Shown piece after piece: positions 25,752-36,114 of a stretch of 64,000 nt of DNA. Numbering within the stretch: the stretch's first letter is position 1; every line of letters starts with the position of its first letter. The translations under genes were made by a program, and so were the position numbers. The stretch is taken from assembly GCA_963790095.1 (NCBI GenBank), contig CAWBNO010000022.1, positions 217,199-281,198 on the forward strand. The letters run 5' to 3'. The DNA is from JAAXQD01 sp963790095. GTDB taxonomy: Bacteria > Desulfobacterota > Desulfobacteria > Desulfobacterales > UBA11574. The notes beneath the pieces are model-generated. The model was not told where the DNA came from, ran no database searches, and saw only the letters and a program-made list of their open reading frames with translations.

Positions 25752-28636
25752 GTGACCGATAAATTACCTCTATATAGTAGTAGAATTACCAATTCATATA
25801 TTGAATACATAAAGAATAGGTATCCCCACCTAGATATCGATAATGTTTTAGAATATGCAGGAATGAACAAATATGAGGTTGAAGATCCGTCACTCTGGTT
25901 CAGCCAGGATCAAGCAGATCGCTTTCAAGAAGCCTTGGTCGAAAAGACAGGTAATCCAAGTATTGCTAGAGAGGCAGGACGTTATACAACGTTATATAAG
26001 GGAATGGGGCCTGCAAAACAACGTTTATTGGGGTTTATGAAACCAACATCAGTTTACCTTTTAATGACAAAACTTTATCCTTTCATGAGTCGTGGTGCTA
26101 CTGTCAAAGTGAAAAGGTTGGGATCTAACAAGGTTGAAATTGAGTCGACACCGAATCCGGAGGTAAAAGAGAAAATATATCAGTGTGAAAATCGTATCGG
26201 CACCTTTGAATCTGTTGGAAAACTGTTCACAGAAAGTTTTTCCGAAGTTGAACATCCTTTGTGTTTTCATAAAGGGAATGATTGCTGCCGTTATATCATT
26301 ACATGGAAAAGTACCTCCTCTTTTATCTGGAAACGGATACGAAATTATTCTATACTAATTGGCATTATTATCTCTTTGGGTCTCTTCTTCGTTCTACCAC
26401 TCATGACTTGGGGTATTATTGTCCTGCTTTGCGCTTCCATCACCACGGCCTTTTCATTTCATTCCGAACTGCTTGAAAAAAAGGAATTAGCTAAAACCAT
26501 TGAAACCCAGGGGAATGTGGCCCAAGATCTTTTAGATGAGATGAATATTCGCCATAGCCATGCGTTACTGATTCAGAAAATAGGTCAGGCGACCTCTTCA
26601 ATTTTGGATATTGATAAATTACTCAAGGCTGTAGTGCGCATTATGGAAATGCACATCGATTTCGACCGGGGGATGATCATGCTTGCCGATAATGATAAAA
26701 CCCGGCTTTTTTACACCGTAGGATATGGTTACGATAAGGATAACGAGGAACTTTTGCGTCAAACCAAATTTCATCTCGACAACCCTGAATCCAAAGGGGT
26801 GTTCGTGGTGGCTTTTAGAGAATCAGAAACCCATTCTGGTAAATGATATTGCCGAAATTGAAAAAAAACTCTCAAAAAGAAGTTTGGAATTCGCCAAAAA
26901 GATCGGCGTTCATTCACTGATATGCGTACCCATTGTCTATGAGAATGAATCCCTGGGCATACTCGCCGTTGATAATGTCAGGTCGAAAAGGTCTCTGACC
27001 AATAGTGACATGAATTTTTTGATGGGCGTTGCCTCGCAAACAGCCGTCAGTATCATTAATGCCATGTCATTTCAAAAAGTTCAGGAAAGCGAAAAAAAAT
27101 ATCGTGAACTTGTCGAAAATGCCAACAGCATCATTATGCGAAGAGATATCGATGGAAACATAACTTTTTTCAACGAATTCGCACAGAAATTCTTTGGTTA
27201 TTCTGAAAATGAGATACTGGGGAAAAGTTTGGAAGGCACTATTTTCCCGAATACCGAGACCACCAGAAATCATTTGGAAAGACTGTTACAGCGACTTAAG
27301 CAAAATCCTGAACATCCAATTGTTAATGAAAATGAAACTGTGCTCAGAAGTGGTGAAAAAAGTTATGATCGCATGGACTTACAGGCCCATATTCGATGGC
27401 GATGGAAACTTCAAAGAGATTCTTTGCATCGGTACGGATATCACAGGGCTCAAACGTGCGGAACAAGAAAAAAGGGATTTGGAAGCCCGGCTTCAGAGAG
27501 CACAGAAAATGGAGGCCATCGGGACTCTCGCAGGCGGTGTTGCCCACGATCTGAACAACATTTTGTCCGGAATTGTAAGCTATCCGGAACTGTTATTAAT
27601 GGATATTCCGTCGGACAGTCCTCAACGGAAGCCGATCTTGACCATTCAAAAGGCCGGAGAAAGGGCCGCCGCCATCGTCCAGGATCTGTTGACCCTGGCA
27701 AGACGAGGCGTTGTCACCACCAAAGTGACAAATTTAAACGCTATTATTGCTGAATATTTAAAAAGTCCGGAATTTGAGAATCTGAGAACACACCACCCTG
27801 ACGTTCAGGTCAAATCCGACTTTAACACAAATCTGATGAATATGCTGGGATCCCCGGTTCATCTATCCAAAACCGTCATGAATCTGGTCACCAATGCTGC
27901 CGAAGCAATTCCAGATATCGGAGAAATATTGATATCCACAGAAAACCGGCATGTCGACAAATCCCTAAACGGTTACGACAAGATCAAACAGGGGGATTAT
28001 GTTATTCTCAGAGTCAGTGATACGGGCATCGGCATCCCTTCTAAAGATTTGGAAAGAATATTCGAACCGTTTTACACCAAAAAGGTCATGGGAAAAAGCG
28101 GCACAGGTCTGGGCATGGCCGTGGTTTGGGGCACCGTAAAAGATCATAAAGGGTACATCGATGTCAGAAGTGTTGAAGGTAAAGGGACCACATTCACCCT
28201 TTATTTCCCGGTGATCCGACAGGAACTCCCCGGCGACGAATCCGTATTCTCCATCCAGGATATCATGGGCAAAGGAGAAGCCATTTTAGTGGTGGATGAT
28301 GTGGAAACGCAGAGAGAAATCGCAACTCAAATGTTAACCAAATTGGGATATTCCGTTGCGTCTGTTTCAAGCGGCGAAGAAGCCGTCGATTACATGAAGG
28401 ATCATACAGCTGACCTGTTGGTGTTGGATATGATTATGGAGCCCGGTATGGACGGACTCGAAACATTCAAAAAAATTCTTGAAATACATCCCCATCAGAA
28501 AGCCATTATTACTAGCGGTTATTCTGAGACAGAACGGGTAAAAGAGGCGCAGAGATTGGGTGCAACATCTTATGTAAAAAAACCATATTTATTAGATAAA
28601 ATTGGCCAAGTTGTAAGAAATGAGCTCAAGAAATGA
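25752..28636 (+). pseudogene. Hybrid histidine kinase, broken by two frameshifts
   Basis: Reconstructed as about 960 residues: a conserved N-terminal sensory domain (about 1-190, ending HPLCFHKGNDCCRYIITW, V4R-like in its last part), two membrane spans, a GAF domain, a PAS domain, HisKA with the phosphorylated His in GGVAHDLNNIL, HATPase (GTGLGMAVVWG) and a C-terminal receiver with Asp in LLVLDMIMEPGMDG. The frame changes by one extra base near 26815 and again in the A6 run at 27356-27361; removing one A restores SGEKVMIAWTYRP. All catalytic residues are intact, so this may be a working gene with sequence errors. GTG 25752 follows AAGGGA. Confidence 0.85.
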
Positions 28637-28726
28637 AAATTTTATTTTAATTTTGAACCCGCGAATAAAAGACAAAACTTTAATGTGCCTCTTAAATCGA
28701 ACGGACGAAACAAATAAGGACAAAAC

Positions 28727-30106
28727 ATGCCTCGCCTCTTATTAATCAATCCGTCCAACACTAATAAAGTACTCGGAAATATCAGTGCAACTGCTGTCCC
28801 TCCCCTGAACCTGCCATATCTGGCAGCAGTGACTCCGCATCATTATCACATAGAAGTCCTCGATGAGAATATCGAACCCTTTGAATACCGGGAAGCTGAT
28901 ATTGTGGGCATTACGGCCTATACGGCTTCTGTTTATCGAGCATATCAAATTGCCCAAATTTATCGCAAGAGGGGTATTCCCACCGTTATGGGCGGCATAC
29001 ATGTTTCCATGATGCCTGAAGAAGCGCTGCAATATTGCGACACTGTAGTCAAGGGAGAAGCCGAGGAAATCTGGCCGAAGGTTCTTGAAGATTTCGAAGC
29101 TGGAAACCTGCAAACACAATACACAGGAACCTGGCCAAGTTTAGAAACCTTACCGCTTCCACGCCGGGATATCCTCCGAAACCCATACTATCAATGGGGC
29201 AGCATCCAGACCTCTCGTGGATGCCCAATGAACTGCACTTTCTGTTCCGTTACTGTCTTCAACGGTCGGCGTTTTAGGAGACGATCTATAGACGCAGTCT
29301 TAGAGGAACTCGAACAAATCCAACAAAAAAAAATAATGATAGTTGATGACAACATTATCGGCCATGGAAAAAAAGATCTGGAATGGACCCGTGATTTTTT
29401 TTCTCGAATTATAGAGAAAAACATCAAAAAGATCTTTTTTGCACAGACGTCCATCCTTTTGGGCGAAGACCCTGAACTCGTTCGCCTTGCCGCAAGAGCC
29501 GGACTTAAAATTGTCTTTGTCGGCATGGAGTCCATAAACCCTAACACGCTTAAATCTTATGGAAAGAGTATCAACCTGAAACGACTTCAACAGAATCAAT
29601 ACAAAGAATTGATCGCAAGAATCCGTAATGAAGGAATCGCCTTTCTAGGTGCGTTTGTTCTGGGCGGCGACGAAGACAATCTTTCGACGTTTCATTCTAC
29701 CCTTAAATTTATTAAATCTTCACACATAGATGTTATTCAGGTCACCAAGCCCACCCCCTTACCCGGCACACAACTTTGGGAAAACCTGCAGAAAGAAAAT
29801 AGAATTCTAAATCAAGATTTTCCCGAAGCGTGGAACAACTATCGTTTCTCAACGCTACTCTTCAACCCGGCACAGATGTCAATAAAAGATGTATACATGG
29901 GTTTTACCTATTTACGAAAAGCCTATTATAGCTTCTGGGAAACGATCAAAAGAACCCTGTCTACATTTTTTACCACAAAAAGCTTGACCGCAACCATCAT
30001 TGCCTATAAATTCAATGGCTCCTATCGCAAAGCATTCAGAAAATCTGAACATTATAGGCGGTATAATAACATCAGTTTAAAGAAAAAATTTATGCCTGAT
30101 AAATAA
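28727..30106 (+). CDS. B12-binding-domain radical SAM protein
   Basis: 459 residues. The N-terminal 140 form a cobalamin-binding-like domain (VGITAYTASVYRAYQIAQIY, GGIHVSMMPEEAL); the radical SAM core begins with the cluster motif CPMNCTFC (about 167-174) preceded by TSRG. The C-terminal part continues to a basic tail. Relatives of this layout (BchE/HpnP-like) methylate or rearrange lipids, tetrapyrroles or natural products. The product here cannot be assigned. AAGGAC lies five bases before ATG. The next gene is a SAM methyltransferase 53 bases downstream, so a short modification operon is possible. Confidence 0.88.
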   Translation: MPRLLLINPSNTNKVLGNISATAVPPLNLPYLAAVTPHHYHIEVLDENIEPFEYREADIVGITAYTASVYRAYQIAQIYRKRGIPTVMGGIHVSMMPEEALQYCDTVVKGEAEEIWPKVLEDFEAGNLQTQYTGTWPSLETLPLPRRDILRNPYYQWGSIQTSRGCPMNCTFCSVTVFNGRRFRRRSIDAVLEELEQIQQKKIMIVDDNIIGHGKKDLEWTRDFFSRIIEKNIKKIFFAQTSILLGEDPELVRLAARAGLKIVFVGMESINPNTLKSYGKSINLKRLQQNQYKELIARIRNEGIAFLGAFVLGGDEDNLSTFHSTLKFIKSSHIDVIQVTKPTPLPGTQLWENLQKENRILNQDFPEAWNNYRFSTLLFNPAQMSIKDVYMGFTYLRKAYYSFWETIKRTLSTFFTTKSLTATIIAYKFNGSYRKAFRKSEHYRRYNNISLKKKFMPDK

Positions 30107-30159
30107 AACCATGTACAATGACATTTATACGTTTCACAAATTATAGCCTTTGATAATCA

Positions 30160-30984
30160 ATGAAAGTTACAAACATGAATCATCACGAATATTTAATGGA
30201 AAACGATGAAGAAACCCTTCGCCTGGACGTGAAAACAGACGGCGAGAAGGTTGAAAATCAGGCCCTGTGGGCCGGCATAAAACCGGGCATGCGTGTGGCC
30301 GATTTAGGATTCGGTTCCGGAAAAACCACCGTTTATCTGCACAAACTCGTTCAACCGAAGGGTGAAGTCGTCGGTGTCGATATTGCTGAAGACAGAATAA
30401 AATACGCCAAAAAGAACTACCATAGAGACGGAATCGAATACATATGCAGAGATATAAGCAAACCTTTAGAAGATCTGGGACTGTTTGATTTTATTTGGGT
30501 ACGCTTTGTTCTTGAATACCACAAATCTAAAAGTTTCGACATCGTCAAAAACATATCCCGCATCCTGAAACCCGGAGGAATTCTCTGCCTCATCGATCTG
30601 GATTACAACTGCCTGAACCATTTCGGGCTCTCTAAAAGGCTTGAAAGAACACTTTACGGATTAACCAAGGCCTTGGAAAAAAATGCAGACTTCGACCCTT
30701 ATGTGGGGATAAAACTTTATTCTTTTCTTTATGACCTCGGCTACCAGGATATCGATGTGACCATGGCCCCCCATCACCTGATTTTTGGAGAATTGAATGA
30801 AATCGACAACTTTAACTGGACAAAAAAGGTTGAAGTTGCCGTGAAAAAGTTGGGATATGAGTTTAAAGAATACAAAGGAGGGTATGAAGAGTTTTTTGAA
30901 GAATTTAAAAAATTTTTTTCCGATCCCAGGCGGTTCACCTATACCCCGATAATCTGCTGCAGGGGAAATAAACCCACAACCTGA
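30160..30984 (+). CDS. Class I SAM-dependent methyltransferase
   Basis: 274 residues. The SAM-binding motif I is VADLGFGSGKTT (about 46-57), motif II GVDIAEDRI, and motif IV LFDFIWVRFVLEY; RILKPGGILCLID is the usual post-motif strand. The protein is soluble, with a variable C-terminal half that probably sets the substrate. Start at 30160 or at the second ATG 30175; neither has a strong ribosome site. Likely co-transcribed with the radical SAM gene. Confidence 0.85.
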   Translation: MKVTNMNHHEYLMENDEETLRLDVKTDGEKVENQALWAGIKPGMRVADLGFGSGKTTVYLHKLVQPKGEVVGVDIAEDRIKYAKKNYHRDGIEYICRDISKPLEDLGLFDFIWVRFVLEYHKSKSFDIVKNISRILKPGGILCLIDLDYNCLNHFGLSKRLERTLYGLTKALEKNADFDPYVGIKLYSFLYDLGYQDIDVTMAPHHLIFGELNEIDNFNWTKKVEVAVKKLGYEFKEYKGGYEEFFEEFKKFFSDPRRFTYTPIICCRGNKPTT

Positions 30985-31190
30985 CTCAGAATGGACCCAT
31001 CTGCATGGGAATCAAAATAGAGCCAAATGTCTTTAAACCGCCCCGCATTCCCTGATACGACGGGATCTACCCTTGACAAACTCGTAAAAAAGTCAAAATC
31101 TCACGCCAACTTCAGTTAACAGAACACAGACGGGTTTCACGGGATAAATTTTCTCCCACAGACCACAGGCTGTGCTTTCGCCGTTGAAGT

Positions 31191-33236
31191 TCAGGAGCTG
31201 ATATTTCTAAACAGGCTTTTTAGACACCTGAAATAATGATCTCCGTACTGCGTATTTAACACCCACATCTGATACAATTTTTCATACGGTATGAATTGGG
31301 TTTCTGCAAAGCTTACCGGATAAATCAGTACAGGGATCTCACTCTGGTCGAATTTTGCTGAAAGATGAGAAAGCGTTAAGTAAAGAATGTCCTTGGACAG
31401 GTCGGTGGCGTCCACGACAAAGACCTTGATACAGTTGGTAAGATCAGACAGGTTCAATCCCACATCTGAGATATTTACCATAAAAACCGCCTTTAGATTG
31501 ACATTGTTTTTCAATGAAAATAGATACTTTTCCCTTTTAAAGCCAAATTTTTGAAACTCTTTGGGCAGATCTCCATGGTCGATGGTGCCGGGCTTTATGT
31601 CCAGGGCATCCAGCATGAGGCCTCCGGACTCATGCTCGTAAAATTTCTTGAACTCGATCAAATCTTCGGGTTCGGTTTTAACGAGTCTCCACGATTCAGG
31701 AAAAGGCAATTCACTATTGGATACTTTCTGATAATGAGAATAGGTAAACGTATCCAGAGAGGAAACTTTTGGATCCTTTATTTCTCTTGCCACACCGCCA
31801 AAGACATGGTTGGGAAATTTGTTTTCGGGCCGGAAATAGCAGAAAAGATAATCCATATGTAGAGAATAGAGGCCATGGGATGCGTTTGAAAAACGGCCGA
31901 TCTGGTCCAGCACAGCAATGCCGCTCCTTTTTATGCCCGGGCTGCGTGCAGCATGATGGTGAATCAACCATGCATTTTCATAAAAACGAACCATGGCCAC
32001 ATGGCCCTGGATCCGTCCCTTGTCCTGACAAATGAAATGTCGGGCAATCTTCGGATTCCGGCTATACAGTTTTTCGTAGGTCTCTTTGATTTTTTCCTTG
32101 TTGGCCTCGATAAAAGCATATTTTTTCGGATAGATAAAACCGGATTCAAAAAAGAAATCCCAGAGGTCGTCCATATTGACCCTGTTGCAGATATAAGAAT
32201 GACCGTCTTTGGCTTGATGAAGTAATGCCAAGAGTCTGCCGTGGTCTTGGATATCCATATCCAGGATGGCCAGTCCGCATTTCACCCAATCACCGTTTTC
32301 TTCTTCCATAATTTTTCGATAAACAGCCTGGGCTTTACATTTAATATTAAAAATGTCTGCAAAACTCAATTTCATCTCGGGTATGATCATGCCGGGTAAC
32401 AGCACGGAATTGTGTATGTCTTCTTCCACCGAAAAACCGGAGCCGGACAAATCGATGACCTTCAGGTTATTCATTTTTTCGGTAAATCGATGTCTGAAGA
32501 TGATGTTTGGAGACGGAACCAGCTTAAGGCGATGGCTTCTGAATTCTTTGGGTTTAAACCTCCGGATCTGATAGTTCACCGGTTCGAGGACATAGCTCCT
32601 CGTTTTATTGTCATCGGACTGCTTGATCACTCTGCATTCCCCAGAATAAAGCATCTCGTTTTCATCGGAAAAATTCAGGTTTACCGGAGATTTAGGATCG
32701 ATCCATTGAAATGTCTGGGGGGGTTTTGCAGTAACTTCTATACGGAAGGCGGTCGTGCTGAAATCCATGAGAACCCCATCGAAAAGAGCGCTGTTCTGAA
32801 TCAGCTGGACCTTGACGCCTTTGCAGGAATGCCGTTTAATTTTCCGGGGTTTGACCTCCCGACACGTCTCGGGAAGAATAAGGCGGATTCCCTCATGGTC
32901 GATGCTCATCTCGTTAGATTTTAATAACAATGTGTTTTGGCCGTCCGGAATGAGAATGTCTTGGAATTTATAGGACCTTAATTGGTGATCGATTTTATCG
33001 GCTTCGATCCAGAGACATCTTAACTCGTCTCCTAAACAAGGCAGCGGTTTGGCCCGGTGAGAACACGTATACCCGTATCTGGCGTGTTTTAAATTTACGA
33101 TGATGGTACCGTCTTGGAAATTAATGTAATTCAGCTTGTTGATTATATATTTTTTTTGGACCTCTTTTACTTTTATGAAGCGTTCGTCTTCCGTATTTTT
33201 AGAATTTATTTTAATAATTTTGCTTTCGTGATCCAT
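31191..33236 (-). CDS. Tandem PilZ protein with a C-terminal acyltransferase-like region
   Basis: 681 residues. The N-terminal 125 are variable; about 130-230 form a first PilZ-like domain (KRHSCKGVKVQL, MDFSTTAF, degenerate) and about 233-350 a second with HRLKLVPSP and DLSGSGFS, matching the DxSxxG c-di-GMP motif. Residues 365-680 form a long soluble region that I cannot name firmly; AMVRFYENAWLIHHHAA and the later FKRGYEH-like strand resemble a duplicated GNAT/FemAB fold. It probably couples c-di-GMP to an enzymatic output. No partner gene is adjacent. Confidence 0.6.
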   Translation of the reverse strand: MDHESKIIKINSKNTEDERFIKVKEVQKKYIINKLNYINFQDGTIIVNLKHARYGYTCSHRAKPLPCLGDELRCLWIEADKIDHQLRSYKFQDILIPDGQNTLLLKSNEMSIDHEGIRLILPETCREVKPRKIKRHSCKGVKVQLIQNSALFDGVLMDFSTTAFRIEVTAKPPQTFQWIDPKSPVNLNFSDENEMLYSGECRVIKQSDDNKTRSYVLEPVNYQIRRFKPKEFRSHRLKLVPSPNIIFRHRFTEKMNNLKVIDLSGSGFSVEEDIHNSVLLPGMIIPEMKLSFADIFNIKCKAQAVYRKIMEEENGDWVKCGLAILDMDIQDHGRLLALLHQAKDGHSYICNRVNMDDLWDFFFESGFIYPKKYAFIEANKEKIKETYEKLYSRNPKIARHFICQDKGRIQGHVAMVRFYENAWLIHHHAARSPGIKRSGIAVLDQIGRFSNASHGLYSLHMDYLFCYFRPENKFPNHVFGGVAREIKDPKVSSLDTFTYSHYQKVSNSELPFPESWRLVKTEPEDLIEFKKFYEHESGGLMLDALDIKPGTIDHGDLPKEFQKFGFKREKYLFSLKNNVNLKAVFMVNISDVGLNLSDLTNCIKVFVVDATDLSKDILYLTLSHLSAKFDQSEIPVLIYPVSFAETQFIPYEKLYQMWVLNTQYGDHYFRCLKSLFRNISS

Positions 33237-33809
33237 AATTCTAATTTAGTGGGGTGTTAATCGGGTTAAATCTAAAGGTTCCTTTTAATAAACCTTCTCA
33301 TTTAGAGTTGTTCCGACAACCCCGATTCGGGTTGTCCAGGGTGCTGTTACGACGCCGATGATTGGGTTTTTCGATGATTGATTTTAACAAACCAAATATT
33401 GTGTGTCAAGAATTAGCAAACAACAATATATAGTAATACAACTCGATCGAACCATGGAAAAATATCTACCCGCAAATGCACGATTCAGGGGGATCTCCTG
33501 GTGTTCGACGATGTCCTATCGTGTCTTTATAAGCAAAAGCCATGCCGAAGGATCAAAACTTTATAACGCTTAAATTACAAATGTTTACACATTTTTCCCG
33601 AGGATTTTTTAGGGAAATGGATAAAAAAGTCCACAAAAATTGTGCAATTTATTTCATATATATTTCAGGCTCCGACATTCATCCTGGCTTTTTATAATTG
33701 ACTAAATTCCAGATTCCGGTAAGAATAGGACTCTCTACGGGCTTTCCCCCGTAGTAGTTGCGACCGTGGTCTTCTGCTAATTTTGAATAGAATCGGCAAA
33801 GTTTACGCG
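33237..33809. other. Intergenic region between divergent genes
   Basis: About 570 AT-rich bases without a credible gene. Hairpins: GACAACCC / GGGTTGTC at 33313-33336 (no T-run) and CTACGGG / CCCGTAG at 33735-33753, which would be in the leader of the genes starting at 33810. TATAAT near 33692 may be a -10 box. I recognise no riboswitch. Confidence 0.5.
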
Positions 33810-34064
33810 ATGAGTGAAAGAGACGAACAGGAATTTATCAATATCGCTATTCTGGAGAATGTCATAGAGGCGCAATTAATCGCTTCCATCCTGGACGAAC
33901 ACAAGATCCCCCATCGGATACGATCATTTCATGATACGGCGTATGACGGGTTGTTTCAATTCCAAATGGGCTGGGGCGCACTCTTTGCACCCCTTTCGAA
34001 CAAAGGGGAAATCCTTGAAATATTGAACGACGTTAGAGAAAAAATTTTCGACCATGAACAATAA
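33810..34064 (+). CDS. DUF2007-like small protein
   Basis: 84 residues, soluble. LENVIEAQLIASILDEHKIPHRI followed by WGALFAP resembles DUF2007 (putative signal-transducing, PII-like fold) proteins, whose role is unknown. The frame opens at TTG 33783, but the ATG at 33810 begins at the conserved part. It lies 45 bases before the aldolase gene and is probably co-transcribed with it. Confidence 0.6.
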   Translation: MSERDEQEFINIAILENVIEAQLIASILDEHKIPHRIRSFHDTAYDGLFQFQMGWGALFAPLSNKGEILEILNDVREKIFDHEQ

Positions 34065-34108
34065 CCGATTATACTCGCCGGAAACACTTATCAAAAGGAG
34101 GTTACGCA

Positions 34109-35404
34109 ATGTCTGGAAACAAAACTGTTTCTTCAAAAGATTTTGAAGAAGCATTAAAAATTGGCCGTCCACCTAACGTGGCAAAACTTTTTCCCAATTC
34201 AAAGGCCCTGCTCGTCAGTGGAAAGTTTATTGATCGTGCAATGCTCCAAAAGGGTAAAGCCATTGCCATGGCTGCCAACGGTCGAAACAACTTTGTTATT
34301 CGAGGCGCGCTAAAGGCCGCCCAGAGAGCAAATGCCGCCATAATCATCGAAATAGCCAAATCCGAAGGCGGCGGCGGTGCATATTGTGCGGTCAATTACT
34401 GGAACATTGCCCGACAGGTGGACGCCGTCTGCAACGAACTGGGCATAACGATCCCGGTGGCCATTCACGCAGACCATTATGGAATCAAGAACGAACAGGA
34501 TATCGATGATGCCAAAATTGAGATTCCAACGCTGTTTGAGGCCGGAATGACCTCTATTGCCATCGATGCATCCCATCTGCCCGATGATCAGAACCTGATG
34601 GCCAACCTGGAACTGAACCCCTTTGTTCCGGTTTGGGCCGGCCTTGAAACCGAGGTCGGAGAAATAAAAGGAAAAGAGGGGCTTTCAACCGTGGAAGAGG
34701 CTCTGTTTCTGATAAAGGGTCTGAACGCCCACGATATTTTTCCGGATTGGATCGCTTTAAACAACGGAACAACCCACGGCATCGAGGCCAGCGGTCAGGG
34801 GATACAGGTCGATCTAACCGCTGAAATTCACCAGGCTCTGGCAAAATATCAGATTTCCGGTGCCCAGCACGGCACATCGGGAAACAGCTCCGACAGGTTG
34901 CGAGAAATAGCGGCGAACACCCGGACAACCAAAGCAAATGTGGCCACCGCTCTGCAAATGATCTCCTGGGGCCTCGAGGTCAACGACTACGGCAATGCCA
35001 TACTCGACAAAGACGGCAATTTCATCAAAGTTAAGGACCAGGGGGTCACCGAAGAAATGTGGATGGAAATGACCGCCTATGCCGAATCCAAAGGACTTAA
35101 AGCAGGGGATTACAAGAAACTCAACCTGCCCTTCGAAAATAAGTTGATGGGGCAGACCAAAATCATCCGGGACAGGATGATTCTGCGTGTTGAAGAATTT
35201 GTTTATAACATGCTTGTAAACGTCTTAAATGCAAAAGACACGGCACCCCTTGCCATCAAGGCCATCATCGAGGTTGGAACATTTTATCCGGGCCCCAAAG
35301 CACGCCGCATAGAAGATCCAGCTGAATGGACACCGGAAAAAGTTGTCCAAAGGGCGGCATTGATTACTTCCGATAAAGGCCCGGAAGGGGATTTCGAAGA
35401 TTAA
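34109..35404 (+). CDS. fba: Class II fructose-bisphosphate aldolase
   Basis: 431 residues, zinc-dependent. HADHYG (about 115-120) and THGIEASGQG plus GAQHGTSGNSS give the zinc ligands and phosphate site. It splits fructose-1,6-bisphosphate to the two triose phosphates. It is about 80 residues longer than E. coli FbaA, as in a subset of class II aldolases, and other class II aldol substrates cannot be excluded. AAAAGGAGG lies before the ATG, so expression should be good. It is followed by the NUDIX gene with a two-base gap. Confidence 0.88.
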   Translation: MSGNKTVSSKDFEEALKIGRPPNVAKLFPNSKALLVSGKFIDRAMLQKGKAIAMAANGRNNFVIRGALKAAQRANAAIIIEIAKSEGGGGAYCAVNYWNIARQVDAVCNELGITIPVAIHADHYGIKNEQDIDDAKIEIPTLFEAGMTSIAIDASHLPDDQNLMANLELNPFVPVWAGLETEVGEIKGKEGLSTVEEALFLIKGLNAHDIFPDWIALNNGTTHGIEASGQGIQVDLTAEIHQALAKYQISGAQHGTSGNSSDRLREIAANTRTTKANVATALQMISWGLEVNDYGNAILDKDGNFIKVKDQGVTEEMWMEMTAYAESKGLKAGDYKKLNLPFENKLMGQTKIIRDRMILRVEEFVYNMLVNVLNAKDTAPLAIKAIIEVGTFYPGPKARRIEDPAEWTPEKVVQRAALITSDKGPEGDFED

Positions 35405-35406
35405 CC

Positions 35407-35910
35407 ATGCGGAAAAAGAAGTTTTGTAATTATTGCGGCGGAGGACTTACAAAAAAAATATTTGAAGGGTGCCTGCGCCTTTTCTGCGACCACTGCAATG
35501 AACCCCTTTATGAAAATCCCATACCGGCTTCGTGCCTTGTTGTCGTAGACAATCGGGAGAGGATACTTCTTGTAAAACGGAGTGTGGCGCCCAAAAAAGG
35601 TTTCTGGTGCCTCCCTGGCGGATTTATGGAACTTGGCGAAACACCGGAAAAAGCGGCTTTAAGGGAATTAAAAGAAGAGACCGGACTGTCGGGGCAGATC
35701 GATATGCTCCTTGGGGTCTCCAGCAACCCTAGCGCCCAATACCACACCGTATTAATGGTGGGCTATCTGGTGAAAAATTATACCGGCACCCTCATACCCG
35801 GCGATGATGCGGATGATGCTGCCCGCTTTAATTATGACGAACTGCCGGAAATCGCCTTCGAAAGTCATGCCAGTTTCATCAGAATGTATTACGCAGCCTA
35901 TTCCGAGTGA
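35407..35910 (+). CDS. NUDIX hydrolase with N-terminal zinc ribbon
   Basis: 167 residues. The zinc ribbon CNYCGGG...CDHC (residues 7-34) is followed by a NUDIX domain whose box GGFMELGETPEKAALRELKEE matches GX5EX7REUXEEXGU. Relatives hydrolyse NADH, ADP-ribose or other nucleoside diphosphates. The start codon follows the aldolase stop by two bases, so translation is coupled. The substrate is not evident. Confidence 0.85.
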   Translation: MRKKKFCNYCGGGLTKKIFEGCLRLFCDHCNEPLYENPIPASCLVVVDNRERILLVKRSVAPKKGFWCLPGGFMELGETPEKAALRELKEETGLSGQIDMLLGVSSNPSAQYHTVLMVGYLVKNYTGTLIPGDDADDAARFNYDELPEIAFESHASFIRMYYAAYSE

Positions 35911-36004
35911 CATCCCGACCGGGGGGCGCGGCATCGACACACCCTATCCCTGCAGACCCGTTTAATGGAAAAAACACATGACGAAAACAGGACTCGTATA
36001 CGAC

Positions 36005-36114
36005 GAAATATAAAATATAAAACGAATACATACAGTAGATCAAGAAGCAGTATTGGACAACATATAGACTTTTCACGTTTAACTTTTAACTTTTTACCGA
36101 ACTATCAATACTGC
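36005..36114. repeat. Dispersed inverted-repeat element, copy 2
   Basis: This is the reverse complement of most of 17799-17932. From AAAACGA to TATCAATA about 85 bases align with roughly ten differences and no gaps. The outer left arm is lost or diverged. Its right end reads into the last two codons and the stop of arnT (stop 36105-36107). Confidence 0.85.

Noticed and set aside
27340..27370. Programmed frameshift at the A6 run in the histidine kinase gene
   Set aside because: A second break earlier in the same gene has no slippery sequence, and other genes show the same extra-base pattern, so an error or mutation is simpler.
12332..31110. Shared stretch CTTTTTAC-AGTTT-TCAAG at 12335 and (reverse) 31074
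   Set aside because: About 20 bases with mismatches; too short to call a repeat copy on its own.
33735..33780. Riboswitch in the leader of the aldolase operon
   Set aside because: One short hairpin and a small palindrome only; no match to any riboswitch class I can recognise.
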